Below are positions 19,308-26,954 of a DNA stretch of 64,000 nucleotides, in pieces. Under the pieces are notes generated by a model that searched no databases, had not been told where the DNA came from, and saw nothing but the letters and a program-made list of their open reading frames with translations. Location: NCBI GenBank assembly GCA_020252645.1, contig JADCCN010000003.1, positions 124,001 through 188,000 of the forward strand, in the 5' to 3' direction. Position numbers and translations under genes: made by a program. The number at the start of each line of letters is the position of its first letter. Within the stretch, counting starts at the first letter, position 1. Source of the DNA: Methylobacterium sp. GTDB lineage: Bacteria > Pseudomonadota > Alphaproteobacteria > Rhizobiales > Beijerinckiaceae.

Positions 19308-20282
19308 ATGTCGTTCACTCGCCGCCTACTCATGGCCGGTTCGGCGCTGCTGCTGGGCATTGCCAGCGCAACCGCGCAGGCCTTTCCCAACAAGCCGATC
19401 ACCATGATCGTTCCATTCGCGGCCGGTGGCCCGACGGATATCATCGCCCGCATCGTGGGCGAGCACATGTCCCGCACGCTCGGCCAGACCATCGTGATCG
19501 AGAACGTTGCCGGCGCCGGCGGCACCACCGGCATTACCCGCGCGGCGAAGGCGACGCCGGACGGCTACACCATCGCCATGGGCCATATGGGCACGCATGG
19601 CGCTGCCGCCGGCCTCTACCCGAACCTGGCCTATAACCCGCAGACCGATTTCGAGCCGATCGGCCTCGCCGCCGGAACGCCGATCGTGATTGTGGCGCGC
19701 AAGGATTTCCCGGCCAATAACCTGCAGGAATTCATCAAGCACGTGCAGGCGAACCAGAAGACGCTGAACGCGGCTCATGCCGGCGTCGGCTCGGTCTCGC
19801 ACATCACCTGCGTATTGCTGCATTCCATGCTGAAGGTCGATGTGAATGAAATTCCCTATCGCGGCACGGGTCCGGCCATCAACGATCTCGTGGCGGGCAA
19901 GGTCGATTATGTCTGCGATCAGATCGTGAGCGTCTCCGAGCAGGTGAAGGGCGGCACGATCAAGGCCTATGGCATCGCGACGCCGGCCCGCAGCCCCTCG
20001 CTGCCCGATGTGCCGACCACCACCGAAGGCGGCCTGCCGGAATTCCAGGTCTCGGCCTGGAACGCGGTCTTCGCGCCGAAGGGCACCCCGCCGGATGTGC
20101 TCGCAAAACTCCGCGACGCGCTCGTGAAGGCCGTGACCGATCCCGGCACCAGGAAGAAGCTTGAGGATCTCGGCGGCGTGGTGCCGGATGCCAGGGGCGC
20201 TTCGCCGGAAGCGCTGGCCGAACTCGTGCGCTCGGAAAACACCCGCTGGGTGGCGCTGCTGAAGGAGCGCGTGAAGCAGTAA
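19308..20282 (+). CDS. tctC: Periplasmic binding protein of the Bug/TctC family
   Basis: 324 aa. Signal peptide 1-25 (MAGSALLLGIASATAQA). The mature part has the Bug-family landmarks FPNKPITMIVPFAAGGPTD, NVAGAGGTTG, the YRGTGPAINDLVAGKVDY segment and PDVPTT. It binds a carboxylate in the periplasm for TctAB. It lies 148 bp after tctA across a terminator and precedes another terminator, so it may be transcribed mostly from its own promoter. GAGGGAGAAACTG precedes the ATG. Confidence 0.94.
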   Translation: MSFTRRLLMAGSALLLGIASATAQAFPNKPITMIVPFAAGGPTDIIARIVGEHMSRTLGQTIVIENVAGAGGTTGITRAAKATPDGYTIAMGHMGTHGAAAGLYPNLAYNPQTDFEPIGLAAGTPIVIVARKDFPANNLQEFIKHVQANQKTLNAAHAGVGSVSHITCVLLHSMLKVDVNEIPYRGTGPAINDLVAGKVDYVCDQIVSVSEQVKGGTIKAYGIATPARSPSLPDVPTTTEGGLPEFQVSAWNAVFAPKGTPPDVLAKLRDALVKAVTDPGTRKKLEDLGGVVPDARGASPEALAELVRSENTRWVALLKERVKQ

Positions 20283-20307
20283 CGCCGGCTCGTCTCCCGA
20301 CAGCAAC

Positions 20308-20338
20308 GGCCGCGCCGCGAGGCGCGGCCTTTTCTTTT
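20308..20338 (+). terminator. Rho-independent terminator after tctC
   Basis: GGCCGCGCC pairs perfectly with GGCGCGGCC around GCGA and is followed by TTTTCTTTT. It lies 26 bp after the tctC stop. Confidence 0.9.
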
Positions 20339-20367
20339 CGGGCGGCCGGGTCTAAGCGTGTTTCGGC

Positions 20368-21594
20368 ATGTCCGCCCCTGCCGAAAAGCCTTCCTCGTCG
20401 CCCCTGTCTCCGCGTGTGCGGAAAGCCATCTGGGGCCTCGGCTTCACGCAGATCGTCGGCTATGGAACCACCTATTACCTGCTGGGGCTGATGGGCGCGC
20501 TGATGATGCGCGATCTCGGCCTGTCCAAATCCGTGATGCTCGCGGGCGTATCGCTCACGCTGCTGACCTCCGGCCTCGCCGGGCCGCTGGTCGGGCGCAT
20601 TCAGGATAAGCGCGGTTCGCGGGTGGTGATGGCGCTGGGCTCCCTGCTGATGGGGCTCGGGCTGATCGTCATTGCCATCGCGCAGGGGCCGGTGCTCTAT
20701 TTCGCGGGCTGGGGCATCGTGGCTTTGGGCTCACCGCTCTCGCTCTACAACGCCTCCTTCACCTCGCTCACCCGGATGTCCGGCCAGAATGCGCGCCGGG
20801 CGATCGTGCTGCTGACGCTGATCGGCGGGCTGGCCTCATCCATCGCCTGGCCGGTGACGGCGGCGCTGTTGACCGGGCTGGAATGGCGCAGCCTCGTGCT
20901 CATTTTCGGTGCCGTGAACATCCTCATCTGCGGGCCGCTTCATGCCTGGCTGCTCGACGGGCGCGAGCGCCAGCTTGATGGCGCGCCGCTGCCCGAGCCG
21001 GTGCCCGCAGGCCTGAAGCCCGAGGGGCAAAGGATGGCATTCCTCCTGATGACGGTGATGCTCTCCTGCATCTCCCTGGTCGGCAATGGCTGGTCGATGC
21101 TCGCCTTTCCGTTGCTGGAAGGATTGGGCTTCACCTTCAAGGAGGCCGTGCTGGTCGCAAGCCTCGTCGGCGTCTTCCAGGTGCTGGGAAGGCTCGGTGA
21201 GATGGCGACGGCGCAGAAGCACTCGGCTTTGCGCACGGCGCAGATTTCGAACGTGCTTTTTGCGGCGAGCTTCGTCACATTGGCGCTGGCGAATGGCGTG
21301 CTTGTCGGCGGCATCCTGTTCGCGGCAGCCTATGGCATCGCAAACGGCCTCAACACGATCGTGAAGGGAACGCTGACACTCGCGCTCTTCGGCTCGCAAG
21401 GCTATGGGGAGCGGCTCGGCAAGGTGACGCTGCTGCCGAGCCTCGCGGCAACGCTTGCCCCCGTGCTCGGCGGTCTCATCATCGACCGAACCGGTGCTGC
21501 GGGCATCTCGCTGACCTTCATGGCGATGGGCTTCCTCGCGATGAGCCTGATGGTACTTCTCTCGCGCCATTGCAACCGGCACGCCGTCGCGTGA
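20368..21594 (+). CDS. Major facilitator superfamily transporter
   Basis: 408 aa with twelve predicted TM helices and a central hydrophilic loop at about residues 195-215. The MFS signature between TM2 and TM3 reads GRIQDKRGSRVVM. WGLGFTQIVGYGTTYYLLG at the N terminus and a second half ending in GGLIIDRTG are consistent with small MFS exporters. The substrate is unknown. It stands alone between the tctC terminator and pepN, with 90 bp before pepN. Confidence 0.88.
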   Translation: MSAPAEKPSSSPLSPRVRKAIWGLGFTQIVGYGTTYYLLGLMGALMMRDLGLSKSVMLAGVSLTLLTSGLAGPLVGRIQDKRGSRVVMALGSLLMGLGLIVIAIAQGPVLYFAGWGIVALGSPLSLYNASFTSLTRMSGQNARRAIVLLTLIGGLASSIAWPVTAALLTGLEWRSLVLIFGAVNILICGPLHAWLLDGRERQLDGAPLPEPVPAGLKPEGQRMAFLLMTVMLSCISLVGNGWSMLAFPLLEGLGFTFKEAVLVASLVGVFQVLGRLGEMATAQKHSALRTAQISNVLFAASFVTLALANGVLVGGILFAAAYGIANGLNTIVKGTLTLALFGSQGYGERLGKVTLLPSLAATLAPVLGGLIIDRTGAAGISLTFMAMGFLAMSLMVLLSRHCNRHAVA

Positions 21595-21684
21595 TCGCGA
21601 TGCGGGTTGCGATGCGACGAGCCGCCTGCCATCTTTGCCCCATGGCTTGCAGAGCCTCGTTTTCCCACCCCTCGCGGAGTAGCC

Positions 21685-24297
21685 ATGCGCCCCGATCAAT
21701 CGCCCGTCATCCGGCTCTCGGAATACCGTCCGCCGGATTTCCTGATCGACCATGTCGCGCTCGATTTCCGGCTGCATCCATCCGAGACGGTGGTGGAGGC
21801 GGTGCTCACGCTTCGCCGCAATCCGGACGGGCGCGCCGGCGCGGCCCTGTCGCTCGATGGCGAGGATCTGACGCTGCTCTCCGTGGCGCTGGAAGGAAAG
21901 GCGCTCGCCGCTTCGGCCTATGAGGCGAGCCCGGAGAAGCTCATCATTCCGGTTGTGCCCGATGCTTTCACCCTGGCACTGAAGACCAAGATCAACCCCG
22001 CTGCCAATACCCGCCTGATGGGCCTCTACCGTTCGAATGGCGTCTATTGCACCCAGTGCGAGGCGGATGCCTTCCGGCGCATCACCTACTTCCTCGACCG
22101 GCCCGATGTGATGTCGGCCTATTCCGTGCGCATCGAGGCGGAAAAGGCGGAAGCGCCGCTGTTGCTCTCGAACGGCAACCCCGTGGGCGGCGGCGACATT
22201 CCCGGCACCACGCGCCACTTCGCGCTGTGGGGAGACCCGCACCGCAAACCCGCCTATCTCTTCGCGCTGGTCGCCGGTGATCTCGATCGGGTAACCGACT
22301 ATCACACGACGCCCTCCGGCCGACGCGTGACGCTCAATGTCTATGTCGAGAAGGGCAAGGGGAACCGCGCGGCCTATGCGATGGACAGCCTCATCCGCTC
22401 CATGAAGTGGGACGAGGAGAAGTTCGGGCGCGAATATGATCTCGACCTCTTCAACATTGTCGCCGTATCCGATTTCAACATGGGCGCGATGGAGAACAAG
22501 GGCCTGAACATCTTTAACGATCGCTATATTCTCGCAACGCCCGAAACAGCCACAGATCAGGATTACCACAACATCGAAGCCATTGTGGCGCATGAGTATT
22601 TCCACAACTGGACGGGCAATCGCATCACCTGCCGCGACTGGTTCCAGCTCTGCCTGAAGGAGGGGCTGACCGTTTTCCGCGACCAGGAATTCTCCTCCGA
22701 CGAACGCTCGCGGCCGGTGGAGCGCATCGCCAATGTGCAGACCCTGCGCGCGGCGCAGTTTGTCGAGGATGCGGGACCGCTGGCACACCCGGTGCGGCCA
22801 CAGCAATACAAGGAAATCAACAACTTCTATACGGCGACGGTCTATAACAAGGGCTCCGAGGTCATCCAGATGCTCCGGCTGCTGATCGGGCCGGCGAAGT
22901 TCCGCGAGGGCATGGATCTCTATTTCGAGCGGCATGATGGCGAGGCCTGCACGGTGGAGCAGTTCATCCGCTGCTTCGCCGATGTCTCGGGCCGCGATTT
23001 CACGCCGTTCATGCGCTGGTATGATCAGGCCGGCACACCGCTGGTGACCGTGCGCGACGCGTTTGATGCGGCCACGGGGCGCTACACGCTGAATTTCCGG
23101 CAGGTGACGAAGCCCACGCCGGGCCAGCCGGAAAAGCACCCTCAGGTGATCCCCGTGAAGCTTGGCCTGCTCGATGGCGAGGGCAGGAGCCTCGTTTCGG
23201 ACGATCTTTTCGTGCTCGATGGCGCGGAAGGGCAAAAGACCTGGGACCATCTGCCCGTGCGGCCCATCCCGTCGCTGTTCCGCGGCTTCTCCGCGCCGGT
23301 GCGGGTGGAGATCGACCGGCAGCCGGGCGACCTTCTCGTGCTCGCGGGGCATGACCCGGACCCGTTCAACCGCTGGCAGGCTTTGCAGGATGTGGAGATC
23401 GACCTGCTGAAGCGCTCCGTCGCGGGCATTCGCAAGGGCGAGGCACCATTGGCCGATGCCACGCTCGCAGCGGCGCTGGAACGCCTTATCCGCCATTCGG
23501 ATGCCGATCCTGCCTTTGCGGCGCTCGCTGTCGCGCTGCCGCGCGAAACCGAGATGGCTCGCGAGATCGGGCAGGACGTGGATCCCGATGCCATCGGCGC
23601 GGCGATCACCGCGCTCTGGAAATCCATCGGCCAGAGCGTCGGCAGTCTCGCGCGCGAGCGCTACGACACATTGTCCAAGCCCGTGCCGTTCAGCCCCGAT
23701 GCGGCAAGCGCGGGCAAGCGGACATTGGCCCTTCGGCTGCTGAACTACCTCATCGCCGCCAACCCGGCCGAGGGGGCAGGCCTTGCTCTCGCGCAGTTCG
23801 AGCGCGCGAACAACATGAGCGACCGTGCCAATGCTCTCTGGGCGCTGGTGACGGCGGATCGCCCGGAGCGTGACCAGGCTTTCGCGGCCGCCGAGGCCCG
23901 ATTCCGCGACGATCCGCTGCTGCTTGACCTCTGGTTCACGCTCAATGCCAGCATTCCCGGCAAGGCGGGCCGAGAGCGGGTGGAGGCGCTGCTGAGGCAC
24001 CCGAAATTCACGCTCGGCAATCCCAATCGCGTGCGCGCGCTGGTGGGCGCCTTCGCCAATGGCAACCCGCGCGGCTTCCACGCAGCGGATGGAGCGGGCT
24101 ACCGCCTCGTGGCCAATGTGATCGGCGAGGTGGATGGCAAGAACCCGCAACTCGCCGCGCGGCTGGCGACCGCCTTCCGCACCTGGAAGGCGCTTGAAGC
24201 CGACCGTCGGACGGAAGCGGAAAAGGCGCTGCGCGGTCTCCTGGCCCCGGACCGATCACGCGACCTGTCGGACATCCTCGAGCGGACTCTGGCCTGA
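21685..24297 (+). CDS. pepN: Aminopeptidase N (M1 family)
   Basis: 870 aa, the normal size for the Escherichia-type PepN. The zinc site HEYFHNW begins at His303, with the third ligand Glu 23 residues later (residue 326, in the LKEGLTVFRD segment). The substrate-recognition motif GAMENKG precedes it. N-terminal beta domain to about 190, catalytic domain to about 440, beta-sandwich and alpha-helical C-terminal domain follow. Cytoplasmic removal of N-terminal residues from peptides. The start is ATG 21685 after GCGGAGTAGCC; 26 extra upstream codons have no similarity. Confidence 0.95.
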   Translation: MRPDQSPVIRLSEYRPPDFLIDHVALDFRLHPSETVVEAVLTLRRNPDGRAGAALSLDGEDLTLLSVALEGKALAASAYEASPEKLIIPVVPDAFTLALKTKINPAANTRLMGLYRSNGVYCTQCEADAFRRITYFLDRPDVMSAYSVRIEAEKAEAPLLLSNGNPVGGGDIPGTTRHFALWGDPHRKPAYLFALVAGDLDRVTDYHTTPSGRRVTLNVYVEKGKGNRAAYAMDSLIRSMKWDEEKFGREYDLDLFNIVAVSDFNMGAMENKGLNIFNDRYILATPETATDQDYHNIEAIVAHEYFHNWTGNRITCRDWFQLCLKEGLTVFRDQEFSSDERSRPVERIANVQTLRAAQFVEDAGPLAHPVRPQQYKEINNFYTATVYNKGSEVIQMLRLLIGPAKFREGMDLYFERHDGEACTVEQFIRCFADVSGRDFTPFMRWYDQAGTPLVTVRDAFDAATGRYTLNFRQVTKPTPGQPEKHPQVIPVKLGLLDGEGRSLVSDDLFVLDGAEGQKTWDHLPVRPIPSLFRGFSAPVRVEIDRQPGDLLVLAGHDPDPFNRWQALQDVEIDLLKRSVAGIRKGEAPLADATLAAALERLIRHSDADPAFAALAVALPRETEMAREIGQDVDPDAIGAAITALWKSIGQSVGSLARERYDTLSKPVPFSPDAASAGKRTLALRLLNYLIAANPAEGAGLALAQFERANNMSDRANALWALVTADRPERDQAFAAAEARFRDDPLLLDLWFTLNASIPGKAGRERVEALLRHPKFTLGNPNRVRALVGAFANGNPRGFHAADGAGYRLVANVIGEVDGKNPQLAARLATAFRTWKALEADRRTEAEKALRGLLAPDRSRDLSDILERTLA

Positions 24298-24630
24298 GGC
24301 GGAAATGGCGCGGCTGCGGTCGGCGGCCGGGCTGCACGCTCGACAAATGTTAAAAAATTTTTAATGCAACTTTTGCGTGAGACTGTCACAGGTCTCGCCT
24401 GCACGAACGCATGGCGCTCTGAACAAAATAAGAACAGACGGAGTCCGCAAGGAATCCGGTTTCCATCTGCGGGCGCAACTGCAAGCTGCGTTGCATTTTT
24501 GCCCGTCAGAAGCGGCTCTCCGGTGCCGCGCCACGCTCTGGACAGAGAATCCAACGTCGATTCAACTACAGGTGATTCGGGGCGATGCGGCACATTCCCC
24601 GGATTCGACGGAACGATCGAGGGGGCGGGA
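24298..24630. other. Intergenic region between pepN and a PAS kinase gene
   Basis: 333 bp. It is open in the kinase frame from 24364, but that translation lacks protein-like composition. Holds the CtrA-type box at 24350-24364 and an AT-rich patch around it. No terminator hairpin for pepN was seen. Confidence 0.5.
24350..24364. promoter_or_regulatory. Perfect CtrA-type box (TTAA-N7-TTAA)
   Basis: Reads TTAA AAAATTT TTAA, an exact match to the CtrA consensus spacing and itself a near-complete palindrome. It lies 266 bp before the kinase start codon at 24631. TTAA is rare in this GC-rich window, which makes a chance match less likely. Confidence 0.6.
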
Positions 24631-26952
24631 ATGGTGCGGGATTTCGCGGCCAGCTGGGGATTACTGCGTCCCCTGTTCAAGGGGTCTGGCTCCAGCGAGG
24701 CGCGCGATCCGGGCCGGCCTGCGCGGAATGATCTCCCCGAAGCAACCGATCCGCTGCTGGATCGGGTCGTGCCGGCGCTGGTTTTCGCCTTCCTTTTCAT
24801 CGCGGGCTACAGCATGCTCGCCCAATACACGACCAGCCGGCAAAACATGCTCGTCTCCAGCGAACAGGCCCTCGCCGTCGCGGCCCAGATGTTCGTCTCG
24901 GAAGCTGCCGCGCGCCATCATTCGGGCGGGGATGCCGCCGATTCGGTCCTGCATGTGCCGCCGGGTGCCGATCTTCCGGGCCGGGCCTTCCTCGTCATCG
25001 GGCGTGATGGCCGGGTGCAGCGTTCGAGTCGCCTCGAAATCACCTTTGGCCGGATGGCGGTGAGCCTGTTCGCGGCAGGCGAGGATGTGCTCTCGCCGCG
25101 CGCCCTGGGCGAGATGCGCCAATTGACGCTGGCAGATGGTCGCCTTGCGAGCCTGATCACCCGCGAGATCGTGACAGGCCAGACCCTTGTTGCCTATCAG
25201 CCGGTCGAGGATGAACTCACCAACTGGAAGCACCATGCCTCGGTCATCTCCGCCCTGCTGCTGGCCTTCGGTGCGGTCACGATCGCCTTCTGCCTCGCCT
25301 TCTACAAGCAGCGCGCCCGCGCAAGGGAAACCGAGCAGAGCGCCCAGCGCCTTTTCAACCGCTTCGAGGTGGCCCTCGATCGCGGGAATGTCGGCCTGTG
25401 GGATTGCCGGATCGGCGCAACCCATCTCTGGCTGTCGAATTCCATGTTTCGTCTTCTCGGGCTGGAGCCGCGCGAGCGCATGGTATCGCGCACCGGCATC
25501 GAAGCGCTGATCCATCCGGCCGATCTCTCCCCGCTCGAGGCGGTGGAGAGAAGCGCGACCGAGGCGGGCGAGATCGACCATATCTTCCGGATGCAGCATG
25601 CCAGGGGCCATTGGGTGTGGCTGCACATGCGCGCCGCGCGCCTTGCGGAAAGCAACTCCCAGCCGCAGCGCCTGCTGGGCGTGGTGATGGATGTGACCGC
25701 CGAGCGCGAGGCCGCCGCCGAGAGCGAGCGGGCGGAAATGCGCCTGCGCGACGCCATCGAGAGCATTTCCGAAGCCTTCGTCCTCTGGGATGAGAACAAC
25801 CAGCTTGTGCTCTGCAACTCCAAGTACCGTTCCTTCCACCGGCTCAGCGACACGGCCACCCTTCGCGGCACGCGCTACCAGAACGTGATGGCCGAGGCGC
25901 AGGAGCCGCGCATCATGATCGAGATCGACCGGGAAACCGGTGCTGACAACAAATCCTGTGCCTATGAGGCGCAATTCGAGGATGGCCGCTGGCTGCTGAT
26001 CAGCGAGCGTCCGACGCGCGCGGGCGGCTTCGTTTCGGTGGGCACGGACATCACCACGCGAAAGGCGCAGGAGGACCACCTGCTGGAAAACGAACGCCAG
26101 CTGCGCAGCACCATCGCCGATCTCGCGGCCTCGCGTGAGGCCTTGCGCAAGCAGGCGCAGGAGCTTGCCGATCTCGCCAATCTCTACCGCGACCAGAAGG
26201 TGGAGGTATTGAGCGCCACCAAGCTGAAGGCCGAGTTCCTGGCCAACATGAACCACGAGATGCGCACACCGCTGAACGCCATCCTCGGCTTTGCGGAAGT
26301 GATCGAGAACGAGGTTCTCGGCCCTGTCTCTTGCGCGAAATACCGCGATTACGCTGCGCATATCCGGGTTTCCGGCGGCAACCTGCTCACCATCATCGAT
26401 GACATCCTGGAAATGGCCCATATCGAGGCCGGTCGTGTGAAGATCGAGCGCTCCTCCAGCCCCATCGGCGACCTGCTCGAGGATGCGGCGACCGGCGTGG
26501 CACTCGATGCCGCCAGCAAGCATGTGCGCATCGAGATCGATCCGACCTCGGCCAGGCCGGAAGGCCTCATGCCCGTGGAACTCGATATCCGCGCGACGAC
26601 GCAGGCCCTCATCCACCTCACCCGCAACGCCATCCGGCTCTCGCCCACGCATGGAACGGTCACGATGCGCGCGCGCCGGCAGGGCGATTACATCAACATC
26701 TTCATCTCGGACCGGGGCTGCCATCTTTCGCAGAGCGATATCGGCACGCTCACGAAGCCCTTCGGACATATCGACGGCATGCTGCATGATGGCTGCAAGG
26801 GCTCCGGCCTCAGCGTCGCCATCGCACGCGGGCTCATCGAGCTGCAGGGCGGCACATTGCGCATCCGCTCCGCGCCGCAACTCGGCGCCATCATGATGGT
26901 GCACCTGCCGATCGTGCAGCGCCCGCGCCAGCTCGACCTGCCGATGGCCTGA
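24631..26952 (+). CDS. PAS-domain sensor histidine kinase, PleC/PdhS-like, with altered G1 box
   Basis: 773 aa. Two TM helices (about 47-68 and 205-228) flank a periplasmic domain, then two PAS domains (about 245-365 and 375-490), a short coiled coil and the kinase core. His542 lies in NHEMRTPLNAILGF, followed by the LGPVSCAKYRDYAAHI and DDILEMAHIEAGR segments typical of PleC/PdhS kinases. N box HLTRNAIRLSP is present, but the G1 box reads DRGCH instead of DxGxG and G2 reads GSGLSVAI, so ATP binding may be weak. ATG 24631 follows GAGGGGGCGGG. Convergent with glnE, 2 bp apart. Probably part of the cell-cycle signalling network. Confidence 0.87.
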   Translation: MVRDFAASWGLLRPLFKGSGSSEARDPGRPARNDLPEATDPLLDRVVPALVFAFLFIAGYSMLAQYTTSRQNMLVSSEQALAVAAQMFVSEAAARHHSGGDAADSVLHVPPGADLPGRAFLVIGRDGRVQRSSRLEITFGRMAVSLFAAGEDVLSPRALGEMRQLTLADGRLASLITREIVTGQTLVAYQPVEDELTNWKHHASVISALLLAFGAVTIAFCLAFYKQRARARETEQSAQRLFNRFEVALDRGNVGLWDCRIGATHLWLSNSMFRLLGLEPRERMVSRTGIEALIHPADLSPLEAVERSATEAGEIDHIFRMQHARGHWVWLHMRAARLAESNSQPQRLLGVVMDVTAEREAAAESERAEMRLRDAIESISEAFVLWDENNQLVLCNSKYRSFHRLSDTATLRGTRYQNVMAEAQEPRIMIEIDRETGADNKSCAYEAQFEDGRWLLISERPTRAGGFVSVGTDITTRKAQEDHLLENERQLRSTIADLAASREALRKQAQELADLANLYRDQKVEVLSATKLKAEFLANMNHEMRTPLNAILGFAEVIENEVLGPVSCAKYRDYAAHIRVSGGNLLTIIDDILEMAHIEAGRVKIERSSSPIGDLLEDAATGVALDAASKHVRIEIDPTSARPEGLMPVELDIRATTQALIHLTRNAIRLSPTHGTVTMRARRQGDYINIFISDRGCHLSQSDIGTLTKPFGHIDGMLHDGCKGSGLSVAIARGLIELQGGTLRIRSAPQLGAIMMVHLPIVQRPRQLDLPMA

Positions 26953-26954
26953 CC

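Noticed and set aside
20836-24150. 1104-codon minus-strand open frame opposite pepN
   Set aside because: Low-complexity His/Arg/Ala translation without domains; pepN on the other strand has full family motifs.
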